Shown here piece after piece: positions 1-7,041 of a stretch of 13,592 nucleotides of DNA. Origin of the DNA: Chloroflexota bacterium (GTDB lineage: Bacteria; Chloroflexota; Anaerolineae; Anaerolineales; JACQED01); NCBI GenBank assembly GCA_016200785.1, contig JACQED010000195.1, forward strand, positions 1 to 13,592. The letters run 5' to 3'. The position numbers and the translations under genes were made by a program. How positions within the stretch are numbered: the stretch's first letter is position 1; each line of letters starts with the position of its first letter. The notes beneath the pieces are model-generated. The model was not told where the DNA came from and ran no database searches. It was given only the letters and a program-made list of their open reading frames with translations.

Positions 1-2231
1 ACCGGCGTTTCCAATGGACTGGGCGTCTCAGTCGGCACAGCGGTCACGCCGAACGACGATTCCCACGGATAGAGCGTGTAGGGCCGTCCGAAGAAATACA
101 CCTCGACGATGCGGCGGGCGATGGGCGCGGCATATTCCGAACCCTCGCCGATGTTTTCGACGACGACGGCGAAGGCGATGTCGGGCTTGTTCGGATCGTT
201 CTTGACCGTGTAACCGACGAACCACGAGTGGGGGAGACCGTTCGGCGAGCCGGGGTCTTCGGCGGTACCGGTCTTGCCGGCGACCGGGATGGACAGCCCT
301 TTGAATGCCTGCCACGCCGTGCCGCCGGTGTAGACGCCGTTGACGGTGCGCCGCGTGACGTTGCGGAGCGCGTCTTGAATGGCGGCGAGATTCTCTGGCA
401 AGGTCGGGAGTTGGCCTACGACCTCGGGCTGAAAGGTGAGAGTCGGCGGGCCGCCGGGCGGCGAGATCGAGAGGACGAGTTGCGGGCGGTAGAGCGTGCC
501 GCCGTTGGCCACCGCCGAGACCATTCGCGCGATCTGCAACGGCGTGACGAGGACGTAGCCCTGCCCGGTGGCCATGTTCACGCCGTCGCCTGTGCTCCAG
601 GTTTCATTGAGCGTCGCCTCCTTCCAGGCCGCGTCTGGGATCACGCCGTCGGCTTCGGCGACTTGCTCGATGTCTGTGGCCGGGCCGAGGCCGTAGGCCC
701 GCGCTTCGTTGGCGAGGAAGTTCGGATCGGCGTTGAACAGCGTCAGGCCGATATGCCAGAAGTACGGATTGCACGACACGGTGAGCGCCTTTTGCAAAGT
801 GACTTCGCCGTGCGGCGGCAATCCCGCTTTCACCGTCCAGTCCTCTTTGACGAAATTCGGGCCGAGTTCTGTCCAATACGCCGGGCAGTTGTAGCGCGCG
901 TCGGGCGTGTAGGTGCCGGAGTCGAGCGCAGCGGCCATCGTGACGATCTTGAATACCGAGCCGGGCGGGTACGTGCCTTGCGCCGCGCGGTTGAGCAGGG
1001 GGCGGTGCGGGTCGTTCAGCACGGTCGGCAGGCCGATCGAGTTCGGGTTGGTCGGGTCGAAGAGATTCGGATCGTAGGCCGGGTTGGAGGCCATCGCCAG
1101 AACTTCGCCGGTGTTCGGGTTGAGGATGACGATCGCGCCGCGCAGTTCGCCGAGCGCGGCCTGCGCCGCCTGCTGGAGATCGCGGTCAATCGTCAGCGTG
1201 ATGGATTGCGAGGCCTGCGGCTGGCTCTGCGCCAAGGTGCCGACGAATGCGCCCGACGGCGAATAGATGTTGAGCCTGCCACCGGGCTTGCCCGCCAGAT
1301 ATTCCTCGCCCCAGGCTTCGATACCGGCCATCCCCACGCGCTCGTCGCCCCGATAACCCCTGGCTCGATATTCGGCCAGCCGGTCTTCGGGAATGAAAGA
1401 GGTGTAACCGACGACGTGAGGCGCGATGCCGCCGTTCGGGTAGTAGCGCGTCTTGATCGTGCTCATCTGCAAGCCGCCGATACCGCTGAGATAGTTCAGG
1501 CGGCTCTGCACCTCTTCGGCAGACGCCTCGCCCACCGGAATGTACCAATCGGGTTGAGCACCGAAATACAAACTCTGAATGGACTCGCGCCGCCGGTCGA
1601 GCAAATTGGAGAGCGCGTCCAACAATTTCTCTTCGTCGGTGATCTGGCCGGGGATGATGCCGAGGGCGACGGCGTTCGTCTCGACGGCCAGGCCGTGCCC
1701 GTTCCGGTCGTAGATGTTGGCGCGGGCCGGGCGGGTGTAGTCCATGACGAGATAATCCCCACCCGCGAGTTGTGACCAGATCAGTCCGTCCGACCACGAG
1801 ACGCCCCAGCGGCCTTTGGAATAGATCAGCGGCATGACGATCGGCTGGCGCGAAACGATGTCGCCGACGACGGCGGTGTGGAAGGTGACGGAGTAAGAGA
1901 CTTGCGCGTCCGTGCCTTGCGCCAGCGATGACAGGATTCTGGTTTCCACCGAAGTCTGAGTCATCGCTTGGGCAACGTCGGTGTAGCGTTGGGTGAAGCC
2001 TTCGAGCGTGATTGCGGCTTGACTGAGGGGCGAGAGCAGATTGTACATGGCGGCGTAATCGCCTCGCTCCCAGGCGGAGAGGAACGCGGCCGCCGTCCCC
2101 TCGTGGTCGGGTGTGGGCGGCGTGGCGAAGGTGAAATGCGGCGTGGGAAGCGGGGTGGCGGGGGATGGCCTCGGGCCGCAACCGGCGACGAACCACAGAG
2201 TCAAAATTGAAAACAACACATGACGCTTCAC
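1..2231 (-). CDS. Class B penicillin-binding protein (transpeptidase), lipoprotein, 3' end cut by window
   Basis: Translating the minus strand from GTG at 2231 gives about 743 residues with no stop before the edge. The N-terminus MKRHVLFSILTLWFVAGC is a lipoprotein signal with lipobox VAGC (Cys18). An NTF2/MecA_N-like region (about 40-150, EGTAAAFLSAWERGDYAAMY) follows. The PBP dimerisation region begins at RANIYDRNG and runs to about 390. In the transpeptidase domain the catalytic SxxK is S425-V-F-K428 (PPGSVFK), SxN is S486-C-N488 and KTG is K653-T-G655. All three motifs are intact, so it should form 4-3 cross-links outside the membrane and bind beta-lactams. The visible C-terminus turns Pro/Thr-rich (TETPSPLETP). 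The start is chosen because it places the signal peptide correctly; there is no good Shine-Dalgarno and no in-frame ATG nearby. The domain order matches the MecA/PBP3-like subclass of family PBPs. The exact subclass (elongation, division or accessory) is not resolved. Confidence 0.9.
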   Translation of the reverse strand, partial: MKRHVLFSILTLWFVAGCGPRPSPATPLPTPHFTFATPPTPDHEGTAAAFLSAWERGDYAAMYNLLSPLSQAAITLEGFTQRYTDVAQAMTQTSVETRILSSLAQGTDAQVSYSVTFHTAVVGDIVSRQPIVMPLIYSKGRWGVSWSDGLIWSQLAGGDYLVMDYTRPARANIYDRNGHGLAVETNAVALGIIPGQITDEEKLLDALSNLLDRRRESIQSLYFGAQPDWYIPVGEASAEEVQSRLNYLSGIGGLQMSTIKTRYYPNGGIAPHVVGYTSFIPEDRLAEYRARGYRGDERVGMAGIEAWGEEYLAGKPGGRLNIYSPSGAFVGTLAQSQPQASQSITLTIDRDLQQAAQAALGELRGAIVILNPNTGEVLAMASNPAYDPNLFDPTNPNSIGLPTVLNDPHRPLLNRAAQGTYPPGSVFKIVTMAAALDSGTYTPDARYNCPAYWTELGPNFVKEDWTVKAGLPPHGEVTLQKALTVSCNPYFWHIGLTLFNADPNFLANEARAYGLGPATDIEQVAEADGVIPDAAWKEATLNETWSTGDGVNMATGQGYVLVTPLQIARMVSAVANGGTLYRPQLVLSISPPGGPPTLTFQPEVVGQLPTLPENLAAIQDALRNVTRRTVNGVYTGGTAWQAFKGLSIPVAGKTGTAEDPGSPNGLPHSWFVGYTVKNDPNKPDIAFAVVVENIGEGSEYAAPIARRIVEVYFFGRPYTLYPWESSFGVTAVPTETPSPLETP

Positions 2232-2325
2232 CGTCAAGCCCGTTGGATCTTCCAGCGTTCCCGCACGCTCCGACTTTTCCTCTATGCGCTTCGGCGGCGC
2301 ATTGTAAGCGGAAAGGCATTGACCC

Positions 2326-2375
2326 GAATAGCGCTATTTGGCCTGTTCTGCCATGCGCCAAATGGCGGGTGAGAT
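2326..2375. repeat. 50-bp dispersed repeat, copy 1
   Basis: This stretch matches 10479-10528 in 44 of 50 positions without gaps. It shares the exact block AGCGCTATTTGGCCTGTTCT (2330-2349), then ATGCGCC and TGGCGGGTG. Inside it, CGCC-AAAT-GGCG (2356-2367) can form a short hairpin. In this copy ATTTGGC (2336-2342) can also pair with GCCAAAT (2357-2363). It lies 95 bp upstream of the penicillin-binding protein gene and upstream of the regulator promoter on the other strand. Confidence 0.8.
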
Positions 2376-2393
2376 TTCCTACAATTTTGCCCC

Positions 2394-2408
2394 CAATATC
2401 TGATATAA
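2394..2408. promoter_or_regulatory. Candidate Fur/Zur-type 7-1-7 operator over the -10 box
   Basis: CAATATC-T-GATATAA is an imperfect 7-1-7 inverted repeat with a perfect ATATC-T-GATAT core (2396-2406). It overlaps the extended -10 of the regulator gene. Fur-family repressors use 7-1-7 boxes and commonly block their own promoter, so metal-dependent autoregulation is a reasonable inference. The sequence does not match a known Zur consensus closely. Confidence 0.4.
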
Positions 2409-2409
2409 T
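2401..2409 (+). promoter_or_regulatory. Extended -10 promoter of the zur-znuACB operon
   Basis: TGATATAAT is a perfect extended -10 (TGN-TATAAT). No good -35 hexamer lies 16-18 bp upstream, which is what extended -10 promoters tolerate. Transcription would begin near 2416, giving a leader of about 36 nt before the ATG at 2452. Confidence 0.6.
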
Positions 2410-2420
2410 ACCGAGCAGTA

Positions 2421-2438
2421 ATTGCATCTGTTCGCAAT
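2421..2438. promoter_or_regulatory. Inverted repeat in the operon leader (second operator candidate)
   Basis: ATTGC-N8-GCAAT lies between the predicted transcription start and the Shine-Dalgarno (GGAGGAG, 2442-2448). It could be a second repressor site. The 5-bp arms are short, so a chance match is possible. Confidence 0.25.
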
Positions 2439-2451
2439 AGCGGAGGAGTGC

Positions 2452-2898
2452 ATGTCACACCAACGGTGGGATTATGCGGCCCTGATGCGCGAACGCGGTT
2501 TTCGCGTCACGCCTCAGCGCCAGTTGATCCTCGACGCCATCTGTGAGGGCGGGGGACACACCACACCCGAAGAGGTGTACGAGCGCGTGCGCGCCAAGAG
2601 TCCGGCCGTCAACCGGGCGACGATCTACCGCACGCTGGATTTCCTGTGTGAACTGCGGCTAGTCGTCGCGGCGGATGTCGGCAACCGTCGGATGGTGTAC
2701 GAGATCGCTGGCGACACGCCGCATCATCATCTCGTCTGCCGGACGTGCGGTAAGGTGGAGCAGATCAGCCACGAGACGGTGAAAGCCTTGTTCGCTAAGA
2801 TCGAGCGCGAGCAGGAGTTCACGGTGGACATGGATCATCTCGCGCTGTTCGGGCTGTGCCCGAAGTGCCGCCGTGCGGAGTTGCGCGGCAAACGCTGA
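2452..2898 (+). CDS. zur: Fur-family transcriptional repressor, probably zinc-responsive (Zur)
   Basis: A 148-residue Fur-family protein of usual length. The N-terminal winged helix (about 9-85) carries GFRVTPQRQLILDAI and the recognition-helix region VNRATIYRTLDFL. The C-terminal dimerisation and metal domain holds H91-H92-H93 (TPHHHLVC), a CxxC at C96/C99 and a second CxxC at C136/C139, which form the structural zinc site. The ATG at 2452 is preferred over an upstream in-frame start at 2422 because GGAGGAG precedes it by a normal spacing and the protein then starts like its relatives. It is the first gene of a unit followed after 30 nt by znuA, so Zur is the best specificity call. Fur, Mur or PerR cannot be excluded from sequence alone. 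It probably represses itself and znuACB when zinc is sufficient. Confidence 0.9.
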   Translation: MSHQRWDYAALMRERGFRVTPQRQLILDAICEGGGHTTPEEVYERVRAKSPAVNRATIYRTLDFLCELRLVVAADVGNRRMVYEIAGDTPHHHLVCRTCGKVEQISHETVKALFAKIEREQEFTVDMDHLALFGLCPKCRRAELRGKR

Positions 2899-2928
2899 TT
2901 TTTCACGTTCACGCCCAAGGAGACTCTC

Positions 2929-3930
2929 GTGAATCCCCATCGCACCTTGCTGACCCTGTTCCTCGCCGGATGGTTGCTGGCCGCCTGCGGACGGCCAGCG
3001 GCGCCGGCCGCCCCTAGTCAACTGAACGTTGTCACCACCGTTTCGCCGATCACCAACATCATCTACAACGTGGGCGGAGATCGTATCAACCTCTCGGGCA
3101 TCATTCCCGAAGGTACCAACTCGCACACCTTCGAGCCGGCGCCGTCCGATGCCCAGAAACTCGCCCAGGCCGACCTGATTTTCCTCAACGGGCTGAAACT
3201 CGAAGAGCCGTCGCTGCGGCTGGCCGAGGCCAATCAGAAGGCGAGCGCCGAGATCATCCTGCTGGGCGAGCAGACCATCACGCCCGACGAGTATATTTAT
3301 GACTTCTCGTTTCCCAAAGAGGCGGGCAGTCCGAATCCGCACTTGTGGCCCAACCCGATCTATGCGCTCCGATATGCCGAGATCGCCCGCGACACGCTGG
3401 CCCGCCGCGATCCGGCGAACGCCGACTACTACCGGGCGAACTACGATGCGTTCAAAGCCCGCATCGAAGCGCTGGATGAGGCCATCAAGAAGACGATTGC
3501 CAGCATCCCAGAATCAAACCGCAAACTGCTGACGTATCATGATTCGTGGGCTTATTTTTCCCCGCGCTACGGCATGAATGTCATCGGCGCGATCCAGCCC
3601 TCGGATTTCGCCGAGCCGTCGGCGCAGGACGTCGCCAATCTCATCACGCAATTGAAGCAAGAGAGAGTCCCGGCGATCTTCGGATCGGAAGTCTTCCCGT
3701 CGCCGGTGCTGGAGCAAATCGCCCGCGAGACCGGCGTGCAGTACGTGGACACGCTGCGCGACGACGATCTGCCCGGCCGGCCCGGCGAGCCGAACCACTC
3801 GTACCTCGGCCTGGTCGTCGAAGATGTGCGAATCATGGCGACTGCGCTCGGTGGATACCCGGCGCTGATTGCCGGCTTCGACACCACCAACGTGCCCGGC
3901 GCGGACAGTGCGGTCGAACAGACGCAGTAA
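2929..3930 (+). CDS. znuA: Zinc ABC transporter substrate-binding lipoprotein ZnuA
   Basis: A 333-residue cluster A-I metal-binding protein. It starts at GTG 2929 behind AAGGAG (2917-2922). The lipobox is LAAC with Cys20 in MNPHRTLLTLFLAGWLLAAC. Candidate metal ligands are H66 (NSHTFEP), H138 (NPHLWPNP), H204 (TYHDSW) and an Asp in 278-280 (LRDDDLPG). Three His plus an acidic residue resembles the zinc-type site more than the manganese type, which usually has Glu at the third position. The His-rich loop common in many ZnuA proteins is absent; the corresponding loop (115-137) is short and acidic/aromatic. It would capture zinc outside the membrane and deliver it to ZnuB. It ends 9 nt before znuC. 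Manganese remains an alternative substrate. Confidence 0.9.
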   Translation: MNPHRTLLTLFLAGWLLAACGRPAAPAAPSQLNVVTTVSPITNIIYNVGGDRINLSGIIPEGTNSHTFEPAPSDAQKLAQADLIFLNGLKLEEPSLRLAEANQKASAEIILLGEQTITPDEYIYDFSFPKEAGSPNPHLWPNPIYALRYAEIARDTLARRDPANADYYRANYDAFKARIEALDEAIKKTIASIPESNRKLLTYHDSWAYFSPRYGMNVIGAIQPSDFAEPSAQDVANLITQLKQERVPAIFGSEVFPSPVLEQIARETGVQYVDTLRDDDLPGRPGEPNHSYLGLVVEDVRIMATALGGYPALIAGFDTTNVPGADSAVEQTQ

Positions 3931-3939
3931 AGGGGACTC

Positions 3940-4806
3940 ATGCAACCGCTCGTCGAACTCAATCACGTGGCATTTGGGTATGGCTCTGAGCCGGTGCTGG
4001 AGGACATCTGCCTTCACCTGCATCCGGGCCAATTCGCCGCGCTGGTCGGGCCGAGCGGCGCGGGCAAGACCAGCCTGCTCAAGTTGATATTGGGCGTCCT
4101 CCAGCCGGCGCGCGGCGAGATCTGCGTTCACGGTAAGTCGCTCAACGGTCGGCCGGCGCCGCGGGTGGGTTACGTGCCGCAACTCGAGTCGGTGGATTGG
4201 AATTTTCCTGTGACAGTGGAGCAAGTGGTGCTGATGGGCCGGGTGCGGCGGTCGGGCGTGTGGCCGTGGCCGGGCGTCGAAGACAGGCGGCGCGTTCGTG
4301 AAGTGCTGGAGCGTCTGGAAATCGGCGGCCTGGCCGGGCGGCACATCCGCGACCTCTCCGGCGGCCAGCAACAGCGCGTTTTCCTCGCGCGCGCGCTCAT
4401 CGCCGAACCGGACCTGTTGGTGCTCGACGAGCCGACGACCGGCGTGGATATGCGGACGGCCGAGAACGTGCTGCACATGTTGGCGCATCTTAACCAGCAG
4501 GGCATGACGATCCTGATCACGACGCACGACCTGAACGCGGCGGCGGGGCATCTGCCCTGGGTGGTCTGCCTGAACCGCCGGGTGATCGCGCAAGGTCCGC
4601 CGGACGAAATCTTCACCACCGAAACGCTCAACGAGACCTATCGCGGCGATATGCTGGTCATCCGGCAGGATGGAATGCTCTTCGTTCAGCAGAAGCCGCA
4701 CGGCCACACCTATCACGATCTGGTGCCGAACCCGGTGGCGGGCGAGGCGATGCCGCAGACGCCGGAGTCGAACAATGGACGTCTTTCTTCAACCGTTTCA
4801 GTTTGA
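3940..4806 (+). CDS. znuC: Zinc ABC transporter ATP-binding protein ZnuC
   Basis: A 288-residue ABC ATPase with all motifs: Walker A GPSGAGKT (37-44), Q-loop Gln81 (YVPQLES), signature LSGGQ (139-143), Walker B LLVLDE (159-164) and H-loop His196 (TTHD). It powers zinc import through ZnuB on the cytoplasmic face. The start ATG follows AAAGGGG at the end of znuA. The C-terminus extends about 35 residues past the usual core and includes a His-containing stretch (KPHGHTYHDL, 252-261), which might touch metal; this is speculative. Its last 32 nt overlap the start of znuB. Confidence 0.93.
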   Translation: MQPLVELNHVAFGYGSEPVLEDICLHLHPGQFAALVGPSGAGKTSLLKLILGVLQPARGEICVHGKSLNGRPAPRVGYVPQLESVDWNFPVTVEQVVLMGRVRRSGVWPWPGVEDRRRVREVLERLEIGGLAGRHIRDLSGGQQQRVFLARALIAEPDLLVLDEPTTGVDMRTAENVLHMLAHLNQQGMTILITTHDLNAAAGHLPWVVCLNRRVIAQGPPDEIFTTETLNETYRGDMLVIRQDGMLFVQQKPHGHTYHDLVPNPVAGEAMPQTPESNNGRLSSTVSV

Positions 4807-5620
4807 ATTCTTTCGGAACGGAACGCTGGCCGCCGTGCTGGTGGGCGGGCTGTGCGGACTGATCGGGGTGTACATCGTCCTGCGCGGCATGAGTTACATC
4901 GGCCACGGGCTGTCGCACGCCATCTTCGGCGGGGCGGTGGTGGCGTTCGTGATGACCTGGAACTTCTACCTTGGGGCCGGGTTGTGGGGTTTCCTGGCGG
5001 CGGTGCTGATCAACCAGACCGTGCGGCGCACGCGCATCAGCGCCGACGCGGCGATCGGCGTGATCACGACCGCCAGTTTCGCGATCGGCGTCGCGCTGAT
5101 CAGCCGTTATCGGCGCTTCACCCGCTCGTTCGACGCCGCGCTGTTCGGCAACATCCTGGGCGTGACCGGGCAGGATGTGCTCGTGGTCGCCGCCGTGACG
5201 CTGATGGTCGGCGCGATCATCTTCTTCCTCTACAAGCAACTGCTCTTCACCACCTTCGACGCCGAAGTGGCCCAAGTCTACGGCGTCAAGACAGAATGGA
5301 TTGACACGCTATTTTCACTCGTGCTGGCGGCGGCGCTGATCGCCTCGATGCAGATTCTTGGCGTGACGCTGATCGCGGCGGCGCTGGTGATCCCGGCCAT
5401 CACCGCCCGGCTGCTGACCGACAGTTTCAACCGGATGATCGTCCTCTCCACGCTCATCGGTGCGGTCACTGGGCTGATCGGCATGTATCTCAGTTACTAC
5501 GTGGATGTGTCTTCTGGCGCGACGATTGTTCTCTTGCAGGCGACCGCCTTCGGCCTGGTGCTGATGATCACCTCTCTGCAAAAGCGTGCCGCCCGCCGAT
5601 TGATCCACACCCACCTGTGA
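4775..5620 (+). CDS. znuB: Zinc ABC transporter permease ZnuB (ABC-3 family)
   Basis: The 281-residue protein starts MDVFLQPFQFEFFRNG at ATG 4775, preceded by GGAG (4763-4766), and overlaps znuC by 32 nt, implying translational coupling. It is almost entirely hydrophobic with seven or eight membrane helices. Family hallmarks are YIGHGLSHAIFGG (about 41-53), SADAAIGVITTASFAIGVAL (about 89-108), DAEVAQVYGV and GVTLIAAALVIPAITA. A frame open further upstream to 4670 is rejected because that part is a different-frame reading of znuC. The gene ends 4 nt from the stop of the convergent L,D-transpeptidase gene, so no separate terminator fits between them. Confidence 0.93.
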   Translation: MDVFLQPFQFEFFRNGTLAAVLVGGLCGLIGVYIVLRGMSYIGHGLSHAIFGGAVVAFVMTWNFYLGAGLWGFLAAVLINQTVRRTRISADAAIGVITTASFAIGVALISRYRRFTRSFDAALFGNILGVTGQDVLVVAAVTLMVGAIIFFLYKQLLFTTFDAEVAQVYGVKTEWIDTLFSLVLAAALIASMQILGVTLIAAALVIPAITARLLTDSFNRMIVLSTLIGAVTGLIGMYLSYYVDVSSGATIVLLQATAFGLVLMITSLQKRAARRLIHTHL

Positions 5621-5624
5621 CCCT

Positions 5625-6653
5625 TCACTCCTCGACGAACGAAATCACCTTCGTCCCCGGCCCGACGACATATTCTTCGCCGTAAGGGGCGACGGGCAGC
5701 GACCAGCGGAACACCCACTTGGCGTCTTCGGGCCGCAGGTTGATACAGCCGTGACTGTGCGCCCGCCCGAAGTCGTTGTGCCAGTACGTTCCGTGAAACG
5801 AAATCCCCCACCACAAGATGTACGATACCCACGGCACGCCCGGCAGGTCGTAGCCATCGCTGGCGACAAGGTCGGTCGCGGCCATGTGCCGTGAAGCGCG
5901 CTTGCGCTGGATAATGAACTCGCCGGCCGGCGTGCGGAAGTCGTCCCAGCCGCCGTCGGCGCGCGGGAACATACGCCCTGTGGAAGTCGGCACTTTGAGC
6001 ACCGAGCGTTCGCCCTCAAAGGCTTCGACCGTCTGTCGGGTCAGGTTGACTTCGATGCGCTTGTCGGCCACGCCGGGCGAGAGTGGCGTGAGTTCGCTCG
6101 TGGAGATCGGGCGTACCGTGATCCCGGGAACGTAGTAGTAATCTTTGAGCAAGTCGTCCCACAGTTTGTACCAGACGCTCCCTGCGTCGCCGGCCACGCG
6201 CCCTTTGATCCAGTAGGTGGTAGCGTAATACAACCGGTAAGCGATTGGCGCGTCGTTTCCGGGATACCAGCGCGCGTCGGCGAAGGGGACGGTGATCTCG
6301 CCGAGCAAGCCGGTCGCGGGAATTTCGGTCAGTGGCCGGTTCACCCTGCGCTGGACGGGCTGTACCGTAGCGGCGTTGACGTAGCCGCCGTCGGTCCGGA
6401 ACCAGTTGCGGTCGTAGGGCAGTTGGTCGGGCAGAGTCAACTTTTCGTAGACGTTGATCACGTCGTCTGCCTTCAACTTGACGAGGCGGTCGGACTCTTC
6501 GGTGGGCCGGTCGAAGATGTACTGGTTGCTGATGATCCGGCCGAGAAAAATCGCCCGGTCGCTGGCGACAGTGGCGCCATAAGGAAACGCAGAGGCCAGC
6601 AGGCCCGCGCCGCCGAGTTTGAGAAAGTCACGACGGCCGAGTGTTCTTGGCAT
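5625..6653 (-). CDS. L,D-transpeptidase 1 (YkuD family), Tat-exported
   Basis: The 342-residue protein begins MPRTLGRRDFLKLGGAG, a twin-arginine signal. An SH3-like region follows (about 33-100, ending in GGYVNAATVQPV), then a second beta-rich spacer (118-200) and the YkuD catalytic domain (about 200-320). The catalytic motif is H287 (SFHGTYWHN) followed by S300-H-G-C303-I-N305, with Cys303 the nucleophile. The family makes 3-3 peptidoglycan cross-links or attaches proteins to peptidoglycan. ATG 6653 is chosen because the twin-arginine motif follows directly; a longer in-frame extension to 6824 would cover the upstream small gene and is rejected. The Shine-Dalgarno is weak. The gene lies 13 nt after the small membrane protein gene, probably in the same transcript. 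It is a paralogue of the proteins at 7042-8058 and 9447-10448. Confidence 0.92.
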   Translation of the reverse strand: MPRTLGRRDFLKLGGAGLLASAFPYGATVASDRAIFLGRIISNQYIFDRPTEESDRLVKLKADDVINVYEKLTLPDQLPYDRNWFRTDGGYVNAATVQPVQRRVNRPLTEIPATGLLGEITVPFADARWYPGNDAPIAYRLYYATTYWIKGRVAGDAGSVWYKLWDDLLKDYYYVPGITVRPISTSELTPLSPGVADKRIEVNLTRQTVEAFEGERSVLKVPTSTGRMFPRADGGWDDFRTPAGEFIIQRKRASRHMAATDLVASDGYDLPGVPWVSYILWWGISFHGTYWHNDFGRAHSHGCINLRPEDAKWVFRWSLPVAPYGEEYVVGPGTKVISFVEE

Positions 6654-6666
6654 ATTGCGTCTCGCT

Positions 6667-6891
6667 TCAGGCGTGGGTGCGCCGCCAATAGACGATGCCG
6701 TAGGCAACACCGTAACTGGCCGCGCCGCCGATCCCGCCGGCCAGCCAGTGCTCCGGGTGGATGTTCGGATTGAGCAGCGCCTCGCCGAAGAAGTAGAAGA
6801 CGAGGAAGCCGACGAACGTGGCAATAGCGGCGGCCGACGAAGCCGCCTCTTTCGGCGTCAGTTCGACGTGTCGGCGTGAACGTTTGGGCAT
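6667..6891 (-). CDS. Small two-helix membrane protein, unknown function
   Basis: The 74-residue protein starts MPKRSRRHVELTPKEAASS at ATG 6891, behind GGAGAAG (6904-6898, 6-nt spacing). A TTG at 6912 in the same frame would add seven residues but has no ribosome site of its own. A basic N-terminus precedes two predicted helices, AAAIATFVGFLVFYFFGEAL (about 21-40) and WLAGGIGGAASYGVAYGIVY (about 50-69), ending in RRTHA. I recognise no family. Its place 13 nt before L,D-transpeptidase 1 suggests a role in the envelope or in assembly of that enzyme, by inference only. Confidence 0.7.
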   Translation of the reverse strand: MPKRSRRHVELTPKEAASSAAAIATFVGFLVFYFFGEALLNPNIHPEHWLAGGIGGAASYGVAYGIVYWRRTHA

Positions 6892-6897
6892 GATGGT

Positions 6898-6904
6898 CTT
6901 CTCC
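6898..6904 (-). promoter_or_regulatory. Ribosome binding site that sets the small-protein start
   Basis: GGAGAAG read on the minus strand lies 6 nt before ATG 6891. It lies inside the frame that a TTG start at 6912 would use, so it favours the ATG. Confidence 0.6.
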
Positions 6905-6943
6905 GTTGTCAAATTGGCTCTTCCGGCTTGGGCGGGAAAACCC

Positions 6944-7009
6944 TGCCACGAATTTCACGAATTACACGAAAGGGCGGCGAATTCGTGAAAATTCGTGTAA
7001 TTCGTGGCA
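6944..7009. repeat. Long imperfect inverted repeat of AATTCGTG type
   Basis: The left arm begins TGCCACGAATTTCACGAATT (6944-6963) and runs to 6970. The right arm is built of TTCGTG units and ends TTCGTGTAATTCGTGGCA (6992-7009). The arms pair over an 11-bp outer stem (TGCCACGAATT/AATTCGTGGCA), then CACGAATT after one mismatch, giving a hairpin of roughly 25 bp. It sits in a 150-bp gap between two minus-strand genes. From memory, TTCGTGTAATTCGTGG repeats are scattered widely in several bacterial phyla. It could also stop or stabilise the transcript from L,D-transpeptidase 2. There is no T-run typical of an intrinsic terminator. Confidence 0.8.
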
Positions 7010-7041
7010 AAGATTCCCGTTCGATCCGGTAGAGCCCAAAT

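Noticed and set aside
228..1775. A 515-codon open frame on the plus strand
   Set aside because: It lies opposite the penicillin-binding protein, whose minus-strand translation carries all catalytic motifs. The plus-strand product is Arg/Gly/Val-rich with no recognisable domain, a typical antisense shadow in GC-rich DNA.
1186..2427. A 413-codon open frame on the minus strand
   Set aside because: It is in a different frame from the penicillin-binding protein on the same strand, is Arg/His-rich and has no domain.
3514..4716. A 400-codon open frame on the minus strand across znuA and znuC
   Set aside because: It is antisense to two clear genes of the zinc operon and its product is low-complexity Arg/His-rich.
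6654..6824. N-terminal extension of L,D-transpeptidase 1
   Set aside because: The extra 57 residues are Ser/Arg-rich, overlap the small membrane protein gene and would bury the twin-arginine signal.
6906..6912. TTGACA-like sequence before the small membrane protein gene as a -35 box
   Set aside because: It lies immediately before the ribosome site, leaving no room for a -10 box and a leader.
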